Origin: Candidatus Omnitrophota bacterium
GTDB lineage: Bacteria > Omnitrophota > Gorgyraeia > Pluralincolimonadales > Pluralincolimonadaceae
Length of the DNA: 5,403 bases
Assembly (NCBI GenBank): GCA_028715315.1
Contig: JAQUSA010000018.1
Location: forward strand, 5,767-11,169
Direction of reading: 5' to 3'
Shown: positions 5,367-5,403 of the stretch, piece after piece
Layout of the letters: each line of letters starts with the position of its first letter
Position numbering within the stretch: position 1 is the stretch's first letter
Notes under the pieces: generated by a model
Told to the model about the DNA's origin: nothing
What the model saw: only the letters and a program-made list of their open reading frames with translations
The model's database searches: none
Position numbers and translations under genes: made by a program

Positions 5367-5403
5367 AAATCAACGGGAACCTGCTTGTGTTTTCCGGGAA
5401 CGC
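5363..5403 (+). CDS. prs: Probable ribose-phosphate pyrophosphokinase, 3' partial
   Basis: Only the first 13 codons are in the window, giving MKINGNLLVFSGN followed by an incomplete Ala codon. LLVFSGNA resembles the start of PRPP synthases (E. coli begins MKLFAGNA), and prs directly after glmU is a widespread bacterial order. The ATG overlaps the glmU stop (ATGA, 5363-5366) and has AAAGGG at 5351-5356 as ribosome binding site, so translation is coupled. The enzyme would make PRPP from ribose-5-phosphate and ATP for nucleotide synthesis. The call rests on a very short stretch plus gene order. Confidence 0.7.
   Translation, partial: MKINGNLLVFSGN

Noticed and set aside
1..5403. Mobile element, CRISPR array, toxin-antitoxin or defence system
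   Set aside because: No transposase, integrase, repeat array or related domain is seen; all coding space belongs to housekeeping genes.

Overview
The window is a compact, same-strand stretch of bacterial housekeeping DNA with a moderately high G+C content. It carries six protein genes (the first and last cut by the window edges) plus one tRNA, with almost no spacer except around the tRNA. Ile ATA and Arg AGG codons are used often. The proteins are diverged but intact members of universal families. I infer a Gram-negative-type, poorly cultured phylum, with candidate phylum Omnitrophota (OP3) or a relative as my best guess. This rests on general sequence feel and the odd SpoVG protein, not on any marker comparison.

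Layout, all on the + strand: (1) 1-378, end of the N-terminal half of a split transketolase; (2) 383-1324, the C-terminal half; (3) 1324-2187, ispE of the MEP isoprenoid pathway, overlapping the previous stop by one base; (4) 2228-2662, a SpoVG-family protein with a four-cysteine zinc ribbon inserted in its core; (5) 2663-2744, a hairpin-rich spacer; (6) 2745-2818, tRNA-Gln(UUG) with encoded CCA; (7) 2835-4076, clpX, only 16 nt after the tRNA; (8) 4089-5366, glmU with a TTG start; (9) 5363 to the edge, the first codons of a probable prs, overlapping the glmU stop as ATGA.

The series ispE - spoVG - glmU - prs matches the order known from Bacillus subtilis (ispE-purR-yabJ-spoVG-glmU-prs), here interrupted by a tRNA and clpX. 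The genes link functionally. Transketolase supplies ribose-5-phosphate, which Prs turns into PRPP. IspE feeds isoprenoid synthesis, including the undecaprenyl carrier, and GlmU makes UDP-GlcNAc, so both serve cell-wall building. ClpX is the unfoldase of the ClpXP protease, and SpoVG is a small nucleic-acid-binding regulator.

No mobile element, CRISPR array, toxin-antitoxin pair or defence gene is visible. The points most worth a second look are the zinc-ribbon SpoVG, a terminator-shaped hairpin plus T8 run inside the start of glmU, a GlmU beta-helix shorter by about two coils, a possible hairpin over the spoVG ribosome binding site, and the tight tRNA-clpX junction.
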